NCBI GenBank assembly: GCA_033297075.1
Contig: MU858051.1
Location: forward strand, 248,001 to 312,000
Direction: 5' to 3'
DNA: 64,000 bases
From: Rhypophila decipiens
Taxonomy: Eukaryota; Ascomycota; Sordariomycetes; Sordariales; Naviculisporaceae
How positions within the stretch are numbered: the first letter of the stretch is position 1; each line of letters opens with the position of its first letter. The notes beneath the pieces were generated by a model. The model did not search any database. It was not told where the DNA came from and saw only the letters and a list, made by a program, of their open reading frames with translations. Shown one piece after another: positions 38,722 to 48,782 of the stretch. The position numbers were made by a program, and so were the translations under genes.

Positions 38722-41700
38722 ATGAGGGTCTGGGGAGCTCTGCAAGGCGCGGCTTTGCTCGCGTCCGTCCTCTGGGCAACGCCCCTCCTTGCAAAGAAGG
38801 AACATCCAAATATCGAGGTCACAGCCTTTGACCAAAAACCTCGGAATCTAAACTATTTCCAAGACTCAGATGTCATCCTCTTCCAGGACACGGAAGAAAA
38901 CAATGTCTACCGGTCCGACGATGGCGGCGTAAAATGGAAACAGGTCGACGACGTCAAGGACGGCGCCGCCTGGCTTCTCTTCATGCACGAGTTTGACTCG
39001 GAGCGCGCCTACATCATTACCCAGGGCACAAAGCACTATCGAACCCACGATCGCGGCAAGTCGTGGACCGTCTTCGAGACCAAGGCCGAGATGAGCATGT
39101 ATCGAGGCGACATCCTCCAGTTCCACGCCGACGATCCCGATCGCATCATCTTCAACGGCCTGATCTGCCAGAGCATCATTGACTGCCACGAGGTGGCCAT
39201 GTACACGACCGACGGCTTCAAGACCCCAGCCAAGCTGCTGCGGGGCGATACCAATGGCTGCTGGTGGGCCAAGTCCTCAGTCCTCTTCAGCACCGGCTCA
39301 AAGGACCTTGACAATGATCGCATTCTGTGTATTGGCATGGGCGACTCCTCGGCTCGTGTCTCGGACCAGCGGCTGCTCATCTCGGACGACTTCTTCAAGT
39401 CTTCGGGCAACGATATCCAAGAATTCGAGCCCAATCTGGACACAAACAAGCCGGTTCATGGTGTGGTCAATCTAGCCGTGGTCAAGAAGTACCTGCTTGT
39501 CGCGACGACATCCTCCAACACCAACGAGATGGCCTTGTTCGTGACCGATGATACCAAAAAGTGGCACCGAGCAGTCTTCCCCTCTGCCCACGACAGCCAT
39601 GACCACCGTCTCATGCAGGAGGCCTACACGGTCCTGGAGAGCACCAACTACAGCATCCAGATCGATGTCATGACCACGCACCCGTCCAACCCGATGGGCG
39701 TCCTGCTGACGAGTAACTCGAATGGTACATATTTCACCGAGAATACCGAGCATACGAATCGAAGCCCCAAGGGTCACGTCGATTTCGAGAAGATCGCCGG
39801 AATCCAGGGAATTTTCCTCATAAACAAAGTCGATAACTGGAAGGATGTGGAGAAAGACCCCAAGACGGCCAAGAAGATCGTGACAGAAATCACTTTTGAT
39901 GATGGCCGGACTTTTGAGAAGGTTACAGCAGACGGGAAGCGAATCCATCTACACTCGGTCACTGAGCTGTCAAATCTCGGACGGGTGTTCTCCAGCCCAG
40001 CTCCTGGCTTGGTCATGGGCATCGGCAATACCGGAGACGCTCTTGGTGACTACTATAAGGATGGGAACCTGTATGTCTCGGATGATGCTGGCAAGACATG
40101 GTCGAAGGCGCCATTGGATGGCCCCCACAAATACGAGTTTGGCGATCAAGGTTCCATCCTCTTGGCTGTCAAGGACCCGAAGAAGGAGTATGTCGACGAG
40201 TTCAGCTACTCTCTCAATCACGGTGTCGACTGGGTGACAGAGTCTTTGCCTAAAGGGCTCAAGATTCGCCCCTACATCCTCACTACTACCCAGGACTCGA
40301 CTAGCTTGAAGTTCATTCTGATTGGAGAGTCCAAGGATAAGAAGCCTTGGCAAGTCATCTCTATCGACTTTGAGGGCCTCCATGAGGATACTTGTAAAGA
40401 CAGCGACATGGAGGAGTGGTCCGCCAGGGTTGACAAGGAGGGCAAACCAACCTGCTTGATGGGTCACACCCAGAGCTACCGCCGCCGCAAGAAGAAGGCG
40501 GAATGCTTCCTCAAGCAAGAGTTCAAGCATATCGAGATGGAGACTAAAGATTGCGACTGCACTGACCTGGACTATGAATGTGATTACAACTTTGTCCGAG
40601 ATGATGATGGGAAATGCATCAAGCGCGGGCCGATTATCGCCCCTGAAGGTGCATGCCCTGCTGGGAAGCCGGACGCCACTTTCAAGGGCACCTCAGGGTA
40701 CCGAAAGATCCCTGGAGACACCTGCAAGTCGACCAAGGAAACCGACGAGAAATACAAGGAGGTCGAGCAGAAGTGCTCCGAAGTTATTGATGCTCCATCC
40801 GCCCCTGCTACCGGTCTGATATCTCAGACCAAAAAGTCGTTTGGCGAATGGGCGGAATTTGAGAAATACTACCTGCCACGAGGCGAATCGAGTACATCCA
40901 ACGATGAGACAATTATCATGCGTCCTTTCACAGACAACAAGGCCAAGGCCGGCTCTATCTGGATCACTCATGACCACGGTAAAAAATGGGAAGAAATCAA
41001 GGAGCTCAAAGATGAGAAAGTTGTTGAAATCATTCCTCATGACTACTTCAAGGACATGGTGTTCTTCGTCCTCAAGGGGAAAAAGGTGATCTACACACTC
41101 GACCGGGGCCAACGCTACCATGAGTTTGAGGTCCAGGCGGAGAAGCATCCGAAAGACCCTTACCCGCTTAAGTTCCACCCCGACAAGATGGATTGGCTGC
41201 TCTGGGAAGGACTGAAGTGCGATGGTGATGAATGCTACAGGATCGTGTCTTATTCCACGGACCGTGGCGACAACTGGAATACCGGGGCTAGGTATGTCGA
41301 ACGTTGCGAGTTCACAGGATCGAGCGAGTACACACTCAAATACCGTGACCGCAAACAAGCGCAGATTATCTGCGTCAAGCATTCCGAGGAAAACAACGAA
41401 GAGGATACGCCGTGGGTTCTGGCAACGACTGACGACTGGTTCAAGAAGGAAGAGATCCGCGAGAAGAATGTCAAGAACTTTGCCACCATGTCTGAATTCA
41501 TCGTGGTCGCTACCGAGGACAAGAAGGAGGAGACACTTCGTGCGCATGCCAGTCTCGACGGCGTCAACTACGCTGAAGTCAAATTCCCATTCAACTTTGA
41601 CGTCGTTCACCAGCACGGCTACACTGTGCTCCAAAGCTCCACCCACGCTGTCAATTTGTTTGTCGCTGAAGAGCTTGACGGCAATAACTGCATCTCCGGG

Positions 41701-43364
41701 ACAATCATCAAGAGCAACTCCAACGGGACGTCTTATGTCGTCAGCGCGAGAAATGTCAACTGCAATCCCGGATTCTTCGTCGACTTTGAGAAGATGCAGG
41801 GGCTCGAAGGTGTTGTCATGATAAACACGATTGCCAACCCAGGCAAGGGTTCAAAGAAACTCCAGACCAAGATCTCACATAACGATGGCGCCGAGTGGGA
41901 CTATGTGCCTTCTCCTGCCAAGGATGACGAGTTTGGCAAATTCCCTTGCCACTCTAGCGCGTCGGACAAGTGCGCGCTTCATCTCCACGGTTACACAGAG
42001 CGTCTGGACCGCAGCGGGACGTATTCCGTCAAGCCGTATTCCACCGAGACGGCCATCGGTGTCTTGCTTGGCTGGGGCAATGTCGGTGACTCGTTGGGAG
42101 ACCTGAAAGACGCCGATACCTTCATGTCTACCGACGCGGGTATCAGCTGGAAACGGGTCAAGGAGGGAAGGTGGAACTGGGCCATCGGCGACCAGGGCTC
42201 TATTCTTGTCCTTGTCCAGGCAACTCCCGCGGTCAAGGAGACGGACGTCCTCTTCTATTCGCTCGACTTAGGCGAGACCTGGGAAGAGTACAAATTCTCC
42301 GAAACCGGCAAAGTTGAGGTGACGGACATTTCGACACAGCAGTCGGGCAACTCGCAAAATTTCATCATCTGGGGCCACGATGACGACGCTCTGTTTACGC
42401 TCAATCTCGACTTTAGCGGGTTCAGCGAGCGCGTGTGCAAGCACGACGACGACCTCAGCAAGTCGGATTATACCATCTTTTCGCCGCAGCATCCCAAGCA
42501 GCCGAATGGGTGTCTCTTTGGGCACAAGTCGGAGTATCTTCGCAAGAAGGCTGGCGCGAAATGCGTCAATGATTTTACTCTGCCTCAGATCTATACCAAG
42601 ACGAACTGTACTTGCACGAGGCAGGATTATGAATGGTAAGTGACACGAATCTCTTTCCGGTGGTGTGATGATAAGTTTGCTAATTTGCTTTTTTTTATTT
42701 AAATAGTGACTACAATTTTGAACTCGACTCACATGGCCAATGCAAGCTCGTACAGGGCCACGCACCCTTGGACGCAGCAACATGGTGCAAAGCCCATCCC
42801 GACGTAGTAGAATACTACGAACCAACCGGCTACCGCCGCGTCCCCCTGACGACCTGCGTGGATGGTCAGGAACTCGACAAGGTCGGGATCCCGGTAGCTT
42901 GTGAGGGTCACCGCGAGGAATTCGAGCGGAAACACCGCACCTCTGGCTTGGCTATTTTCTTTGCGATCGTGATTCCGATCGCTGCTGCCGCCGCGGTGGG
43001 CTGGTATGTGTACCGCAACTGGAACGGAAAGTTTGGCGCCATCCGGCTCGGCGAGCAGGGCTCTTCGGCGTTTGACTCGGATAAGCCGTGGGTCAAGTAC
43101 CCTGTTATTGCGCTCAGTGCGGTGGTTGCTGTTGTTGTGGCGTTGCCTGTCGTGGTGGGGAGTATTTGGCGGTTTGGTAAAGGGGTCGCGGAGAGATTTG
43201 GTATTGGTGGTGGAAGCAGAGGTGGATGGAGTTCCTTGTCGAATGGGGGCAGGACGGCGAGGTATACCACCCGCGATAGCTTTGCTCGGGGCAGGGGCGA
43301 TTATGCTGCTGTTGATGATGATGAGGGGGAGTTACTTGGGGATGATAGTGATGAGGACGTTTGA
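38722..43364 (+). CDS. vps10: Vps10 vacuolar sorting receptor (sortilin family)
   Basis: Two exons: 38722-42635 and 42707-43364, 1,523 aa. The 71-bp intron (GTAAGT...AATAG) splits a Cys codon and restores QDYEC-DYNFELD. Vps10 carries soluble hydrolases such as carboxypeptidase Y from the late Golgi to endosomes and is recycled by retromer. The signal peptide MRVWGALQGAALLASVLWATPLLA precedes two lumenal Vps10 beta-propeller domains. Each has sortilin-type Asp-box repeats (for example SDDGGVKW, SDDAGKTW, STDAGISW) and is closed by a ten-cysteine module (from CKDSDMEEW at about residue 565 and from CKHDDDLSK at about 1,238). Two hydrophobic segments follow at about 1385-1407 and 1436-1458. The C-terminal tail is acidic (GRGDYAAVDDDEGELLGDD) and contains a DEGELL acidic dileucine-like signal. 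The length is close to yeast Vps10 (1,579 aa). I start at the first ATG, which begins the signal peptide. Confidence 0.95.
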
Positions 43365-45840
43365 GATTACTACAAGCAAGTGTCTTTTTGGGCAGATACC
43401 GAGGTATGAACTATGGCAGGGTGCCTAGGTACCTTACCTATACTACACGATGGTGGGTTGGTGAATGGAGGGCAGCGGTTGTGGTTTGGGTAAAGGTCAG
43501 CGTATGTTTATTTGTACGGTATCGAAACAATGGGCTGCGTGCGGGCTGCATTGAGTACGGGATATGGGCTGGTACGCTTTTCTCTCTTTTTATATAAACT
43601 TTTGGCAGTGTACGAAATGAAAGCATCATTGGCGTTTCCTCTAACAAGTGAGGGATTTGCTTGCTGTACCTTGTCCCCGGATTACTATACCGCTTGGCTC
43701 ACATCGTGGTCACTTGCGAACGAAGAGGGCGACCCGGTCGCATGGTTTGATTGATGTGAACGATGAATGGATGGACGTCAGGGGAGGTCGTCCCGTCAAA
43801 GTTTAGTTTGGGAAGTTTCCTGGATACAAACTGCAGACTTGTACCTAGACAAGATATGGAGGTAATAATACCATTAGTAGTACGGAGTAGGTCCGAAGTT
43901 TGGATCGGGGATAACCCGCAGCGCAGTGAAGTCACCTCGGAGCGGTTAGCCTCGCGAGACGGTGATCCGGAGACCGGGACCGGCTTCTTTCTAGACCCCC
44001 TCCGTTGGGGCTAAAATTGCAGTGCAAGAAATGAAATCTCGCCCGACTTGGCGTGAGGTCTATCCAGTCACATCATTACCCTGACACACGCCAGCCCCCT
44101 CGGGGGAGGCTAAAATTGCAGTGAATGGGGATTCATGTTCTTGTTTGGTTGCCGGGCCTCGAATGGATATCTGATTCGGAAATAATTACTTCGAGGAGGT
44201 ATTTTTATGTACCGACCGCATACTTTTGAGAGAATAATACGCTAGGTTCTAGATTGTGTCACTGTCGCCCCTTTGAGTCTTGTGTTTGCAGTTGCACTTG
44301 TTTTTCCAGCGGACAGGCTCTGGGTGTGAAATGGAGAATGATTATGACCTTGAATTTGATGTGCTCCTGCTAGATTGTTAGTCTGTCAAAGAAGAGACGT
44401 ATGTATTGGATATTTCGGTCCCCAATGGGGTATATATCGACGCCTCGGCGGGTGTTCATCATCGGCGTTTACAACCCAGAAGGGGTACAAGACTACACCC
44501 GTATCCGTATTCTGTGATAAAAACAATGTGATAAGATCAAATCATCAAGGCTAGGTGACAAGAAGCCGATTGATTGTCGGAGGGTCGAGGGCCGGTCCGG
44601 AGTGAGACATGCTTCTCTAGTGTCCGGATAGTGTTGAACTTGTGTGATGAAATTGCGGCTAGAGAGCCAATCGGGTATTTATGCTTTGCTTTTCGAGAGA
44701 ACTGTAGTGATGAGTAACGGCGGTGTGCTGAATGGGTATATAACCATTGAATTGCAGAAGGTTCTGATAACTTCTGTAATTTGAGCTCCTTTTTAGGAAC
44801 GGTTTGGCCGAGTGGTATGGTTCTTGGCGCTCGCCGTCACTTGATGTTTGTTTTTCCTCAGTAATTATATGAGAACGAGATAAACACAGTCTTGAGAATC
44901 TGATATGTGCAACCTGGCTGGTCTGTGATGAGCGAAAATATGTTGGGCGTGGAGTGATGGAGCGATTTAGCTTGGTGATAAGTTGACAACCGCGATATCC
45001 CATCTATAATTTGGGCAAACCTGGAGACCCATATGGGGCGTTGAATGGTGGAAAGTGATGAACCCGGTGCGGGATATTTTCATCTTTCACGATGAAGCTC
45101 ATTGGACGTATCACCACCATGCTGGACAGCTGGCCACAAATCTCAACCAGAAGAAAAGTGATAACTATCCTGTAAAGGGTAAGAATCAGATTCGAGAAAA
45201 AGAAACCGACATGTCACGTCTATATCTTGCCGACTATTCTTGCGCGCACCAAAATCGGTGAAATGCCAATCACCAAACCTGGGAGCGGTATCTGGATTCT
45301 GGAGACCGGATCGCCGTCGCAGATCACTGGTGATGATCCGTGATACGGAGTAGTTTCGGCTCCACCGGGTCCTCAAGGTTCTCACTCCTTGGCTTGGTGA
45401 TATTCCAGTGACGAGGTGATGATCCTCTTCCGATTCAAAGAATGGCCTGGTGCCCAAGGCCGAAGATCCCAGTGGACTACCTAACAGCAGACTTGATCGC
45501 GAATTTCGTGATCGACCGCTTTGAGCCTATGACCCACCCGAGTCCCGCCGAGGTCCCCGGACCGGCCTTGGACCCCCCGAACCCGTTGCCCCTTCCCCGG
45601 TTCTGCTGGTGTGATCCGTTGGGAAGCAGGGGCAGGAGGATCATCCCATTCCATCATGCTTCTGAAACTGAAAACGTCGTTACAAACATGTGATGGTTTC
45701 TTTCCTTGTCCTTGTTCGTCGCGTTGCGGACTTTGACAGCTATAATACCATCGATATAACACAACGATGATAACGAAATATTGTCTGGGGTCCAGGCTTC
45801 AAACAAATCAAAAGTTTACCCCTCTCGACCCCGGAACTAT
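43365..45840. other. Gene-poor 3' flank of VPS10
   Basis: No supportable gene. It holds a pair of hairpin-bearing direct repeats at 43996-44123, TACGGAGTA motifs at 43881 and 45344, and a TATCCGTA at 44502. Short open frames have no recognisable domain. Confidence 0.5.
43996..44123 (+). repeat. Two 29-nt direct repeats with hairpin heads
   Basis: Copies at 43996-44024 and 44095-44123, start to start 99 bp. Both begin CCCCCTC and end CTAAAATTGCAGTG; the eight bases between differ (CGTTGGGG against GGGGGAGG). In each copy the C-run can pair with a following G-run, so the hairpin is kept although the sequence changes. Confidence 0.7.
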
Positions 45841-45868
45841 GTACAATGGGGTCTAAAAAGTGTTGAGC
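45841..45868 (+). repeat. Left terminal inverted repeat
   Basis: 28 nt matching the reverse complement of 47136-47163 with three mismatches. The shared core is AAAAAGTGTTGAGC. Confidence 0.75.
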
Positions 45869-46079
45869 CATAGGTAGGGACTAAATCTATAGACTATAAA
45901 AACTTGAAAATTTATAGTAAATTCAAATAGTATAATATTCTTATATAAATTGAAGTTTTATAAATTTAATAACTAGTATTTTATAGGTATTTAACTATTT
46001 ATATTAACGTTATATATATTATATCTTATTAAATATTTATAATAGAACTTTTTAATATTTATAATTAAAATATTAGTAG

Positions 46080-46344
46080 TGTTGGAACATAGGTAATTAG
46101 GTATTGTCACGTGGCTTTAACGGCATGGCCAAATGGCCATGACGTAAGCCCCGCACCATAGATAAGCAGATAGTGAGCTCGGGCCACTCACTGGCCCGTG
46201 CGTAGAGAGCATGCCCCTTAACTACGGCTTCGCCGTAGTCTGGCTCTCTCTTCCTAATACAACACACACTCCCATCCAGCAATTCAGTACGTACAATAAC
46301 GTTGAGTTGCGTTGTATCAACCCCATCCCTGGTGTATTCCAACA
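46080..46344 (+). mobile_element. Solo LTR, Ty1/copia-like, 265 bp
   Basis: Begins TGTTGGAA and ends TTCCAACA, an 8-bp perfect inverted terminal repeat of the kind common in copia LTRs. It is flanked by a perfect 5-bp target duplication AGTAG (46075-46079 and 46345-46349). Its balanced composition contrasts with the AT-rich DNA around it, so it inserted after that DNA had decayed, or escaped the same decay. Three perfect hairpins lie inside: CATGGCCA/TGGCCATG (46124-46141), CGGGCCA/TGGCCCG (46180-46198) and ACTACGGC/GCCGTAGT (46221-46239). No internal retrotransposon coding part remains, so this is most likely the product of LTR-LTR recombination. Orientation is a guess. Confidence 0.85.
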
Positions 46345-46856
46345 AGTAGTTTATTCTTTAATTTATTAAATAAGAATAAGATATAAACTAAAAATTATTA
46401 ATAATTATTATAGGATAGTTAAAATACTATAGTTTAAAGTCTTTATATTTTATAATTATATTTATATTACTATAAAAATATAAGTTTAAAAACTTATATA
46501 GATTTTAAGAAATAAAAAATATAAATTAATATTTAATTTATAACTTAAGTTATTTAAAAACAAATTTAAGTTTTAAAAAACTAACTTTTCATAAGATTTA
46601 TATCAAAAATATTTTATTTTATAGTTAAGTTTAATTTTAAAATACTTTTAAAGAATTATTATATAATATAAAACTTTTTTATTTAATTATTTTAATAAGA
46701 TTACTTTATATAATCTTAAAAACCTTTTTAATTTTTATTTAAATTATTATAAAATTTTAATTTAAAGTTAAAAATATTAAAAATTAACTTATAAAACTAG
46801 TTTTAAAATTTTAATATAATATTTTAATATTTTAATATTTAAGTTTATAAGGTATT

Positions 46857-47000
46857 TGTAACGATCGTGACATACCACACCACTACGTAACATAGCCCAA
46901 AAGAGCAACTAGACTTGATTGGAAGATCCAATTAAGTAAATAGTATGTATAGTACGTATGAGGGTGTATAGGGTGGTTGTTCCTCTATACGATCCTCACA
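46857..47000. mobile_element. Second solo LTR or short LTR-like insertion, 144 bp
   Basis: Begins TGTAACGATCGT and ends ACGATCCTCACA, imperfect inverted ends with TG...CA termini. It is flanked by a perfect 5-bp duplication GTATT (46852-46856 and 47001-47005). Its composition is balanced within AT-rich DNA. It has no coding capacity. TGTAAC starts are common in gypsy-type LTRs, but the family is not certain. Confidence 0.65.
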
Positions 47001-47135
47001 GTATTTTAGTCTATTATAATGATTTTTATATGTAGTTAAAATAAGCGAATTCTCAGTATTCGAATAATATACTTTTTATTCAATTTGGTTAGTTTTCTAT
47101 TATACTATGTATTAAAGTAGGTTAAAAGTGGGGTA

Positions 47136-47163
47136 GCTCAACACTTTTTGTACCCTATTGTAC
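47136..47163 (-). repeat. Right terminal inverted repeat
   Basis: Inverted partner of 45841-45868, with 25 of 28 positions identical. Confidence 0.75.
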
Positions 47164-48782
47164 CTAACTAATGCAAGGCTTAAATACCTTGCTACCCAAC
47201 TCTCTTTTAACCTGCGCAAGTCGGGTCTTGGAGGGGTCTTAAGGCGTTGTAAACGCAAAATACTAGTATGAGGCACCGACGATATCCGTATTTTGCGAGC
47301 TAAATCATCCACTGTTGTGGGTGCGTTCAAGATCAACTGTCTGGAGTCCTAGCTCAACATTCTCAATAGAGCAGTAAACGCCCTGAGAGAAGTAGCGATA
47401 CCAGGTAGTTAGTGCCTGTGCCATGCTGATACTGAGGAAGTCCCTGAATATCGACCCCTCAGCCCCTAATTATTACAGCACATCACCAACCAACTAAGGT
47501 GCAGTGCAGCGCCGCTCAGACCCCTTTTTAACGACAGCCCTTGTTGACCCCTCAGTAAGGTATGTTCTTCTGCACAGGGAGACAAAACTCTTTTGTCTTG
47601 GAACATCCTCTGCTTAAAGGCCTGTTCAGGGGTGAGTTCCCGAGATCCGAGGCCGTAATAGTCAGGGAGTCGACCAGGAGCCATGTGGGGGTTCATGTTG
47701 CTAGTTGTCTTCTTCCAAGCCATATTTCGGTAGACAGGTCAAATGTCTATAAGACAAAACATTGAAGACATCGGACGGAAACATGTTTATATACCGCGTA
47801 CCATGGTTTCTTTTGAAATGGAAAAAGAACAACGTATCAGAACATTTTCCAAACAGAGCTTCGAACCAGAAGGTGTCTTAGCGTTCGACAGTGGCTTCCA
47901 GGTCTTCACCCCGACATGTACACTGAGCAATACATCATGCACTGTAACCACATGGCATCCCTCGTGTGAGGCAAGAGCAAACCTCTAAGCGAGGCGCTCG
48001 CCGCCCCAAGCACAAGGCAAAAAAGCACGAGAGAGGCCCGGGCAGGACGAAGAAATCGAAGCCAGAATGTAGTACCGGTAGCCGTCTGGGTAAGTGAAGT
48101 TGGGTTGGTTGGGATAATTCACCATAGCGCGTCCGTCCACGTGTGGTCGGTGAGGTACCCGGACTTGTACGTGCTTGTGCAGCGCCGAGACGAGTTGATG
48201 GTACTGCCCTGCACTTGCCGAAACATTAGATAGGTGAACTTGAGGATAAGGCCTGTTTGCGTCCCTGTTGTGTCTGGCGGTATCAACGAGGAAGGATATG
48301 GTCCGGACCACTAAGCAACATAATGCATCTCATCTCTGAATAGGGGCAAGAGTCACAATTCCAAACGAGGCACACAGCGTAAAAGATTCCAACGGAAATA
48401 TCAAATAATATTGATTAACGAGCATGTGGTATATGTGTGTAAATGACAAAACAACCGCTATGAGTGATGTAATTACAAGTGAGTTAAAAACACAATAGAA
48501 TAGGACTGGTCCAAAAATACAAACGACAACCAGGATATCTGTAGAGTGCAGCACACACATAAAACTCCTTCCAATCGACATAGCTCGCTTAACAGCAGGC
48601 AAAAGGGGGTGAACAAGACACCAAGAGGCCAGCGCGGGGGAACTGGTGGTTATGGTTTCCATCGGGGTTTTCCCAGTGTTGGGGATTCGGTAATAATGTA
48701 TAGTCGCGGTAAAAGGATAGCGTTCGTGGCGCGAGTTCGCATGTTCACGATATGAGACTGGAATCGCTAGGTAGAGCAAGAT
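47164..48782. other. Right flank of the transposon relic and 3' flank of the 48.8-kb gene
   Basis: No supportable gene. Short minus-strand frames at 47112-47336 and 47466-47723 could be fragments of old mobile DNA, but they match no family I can name. A TATCCGTA motif occurs at 47283. Confidence 0.4.

Larger units (their letters stand above)
45844..47160. mobile_element. Degraded TA-flanked inverted-repeat DNA transposon
   Basis: About 1.3 kb bounded by matching inverted ends, starting CAATGGGG on the left and ending CCTATTG on the right. A TA dinucleotide lies directly outside each end (45842-45843 and 47161-47162), as expected for Tc1/mariner-type integration. Apart from two inserted blocks the interior is extremely AT rich and full of stop codons, sharply unlike the flanks, which fits repeat-induced point mutation. 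No transposase can be read. Removing the two nested LTRs and their duplicated target copies leaves about 0.9 kb, so it was a short or non-autonomous element. The superfamily call rests on end structure only. Confidence 0.65.

Noticed and set aside
44795..44850. tRNA-like 5' half (GGCCGAGTGGT resembles a Leu/Ser A box)
   Set aside because: No matching B box (GGTTCGAATCC-like) or acceptor-stem partner within the next 100 bases.
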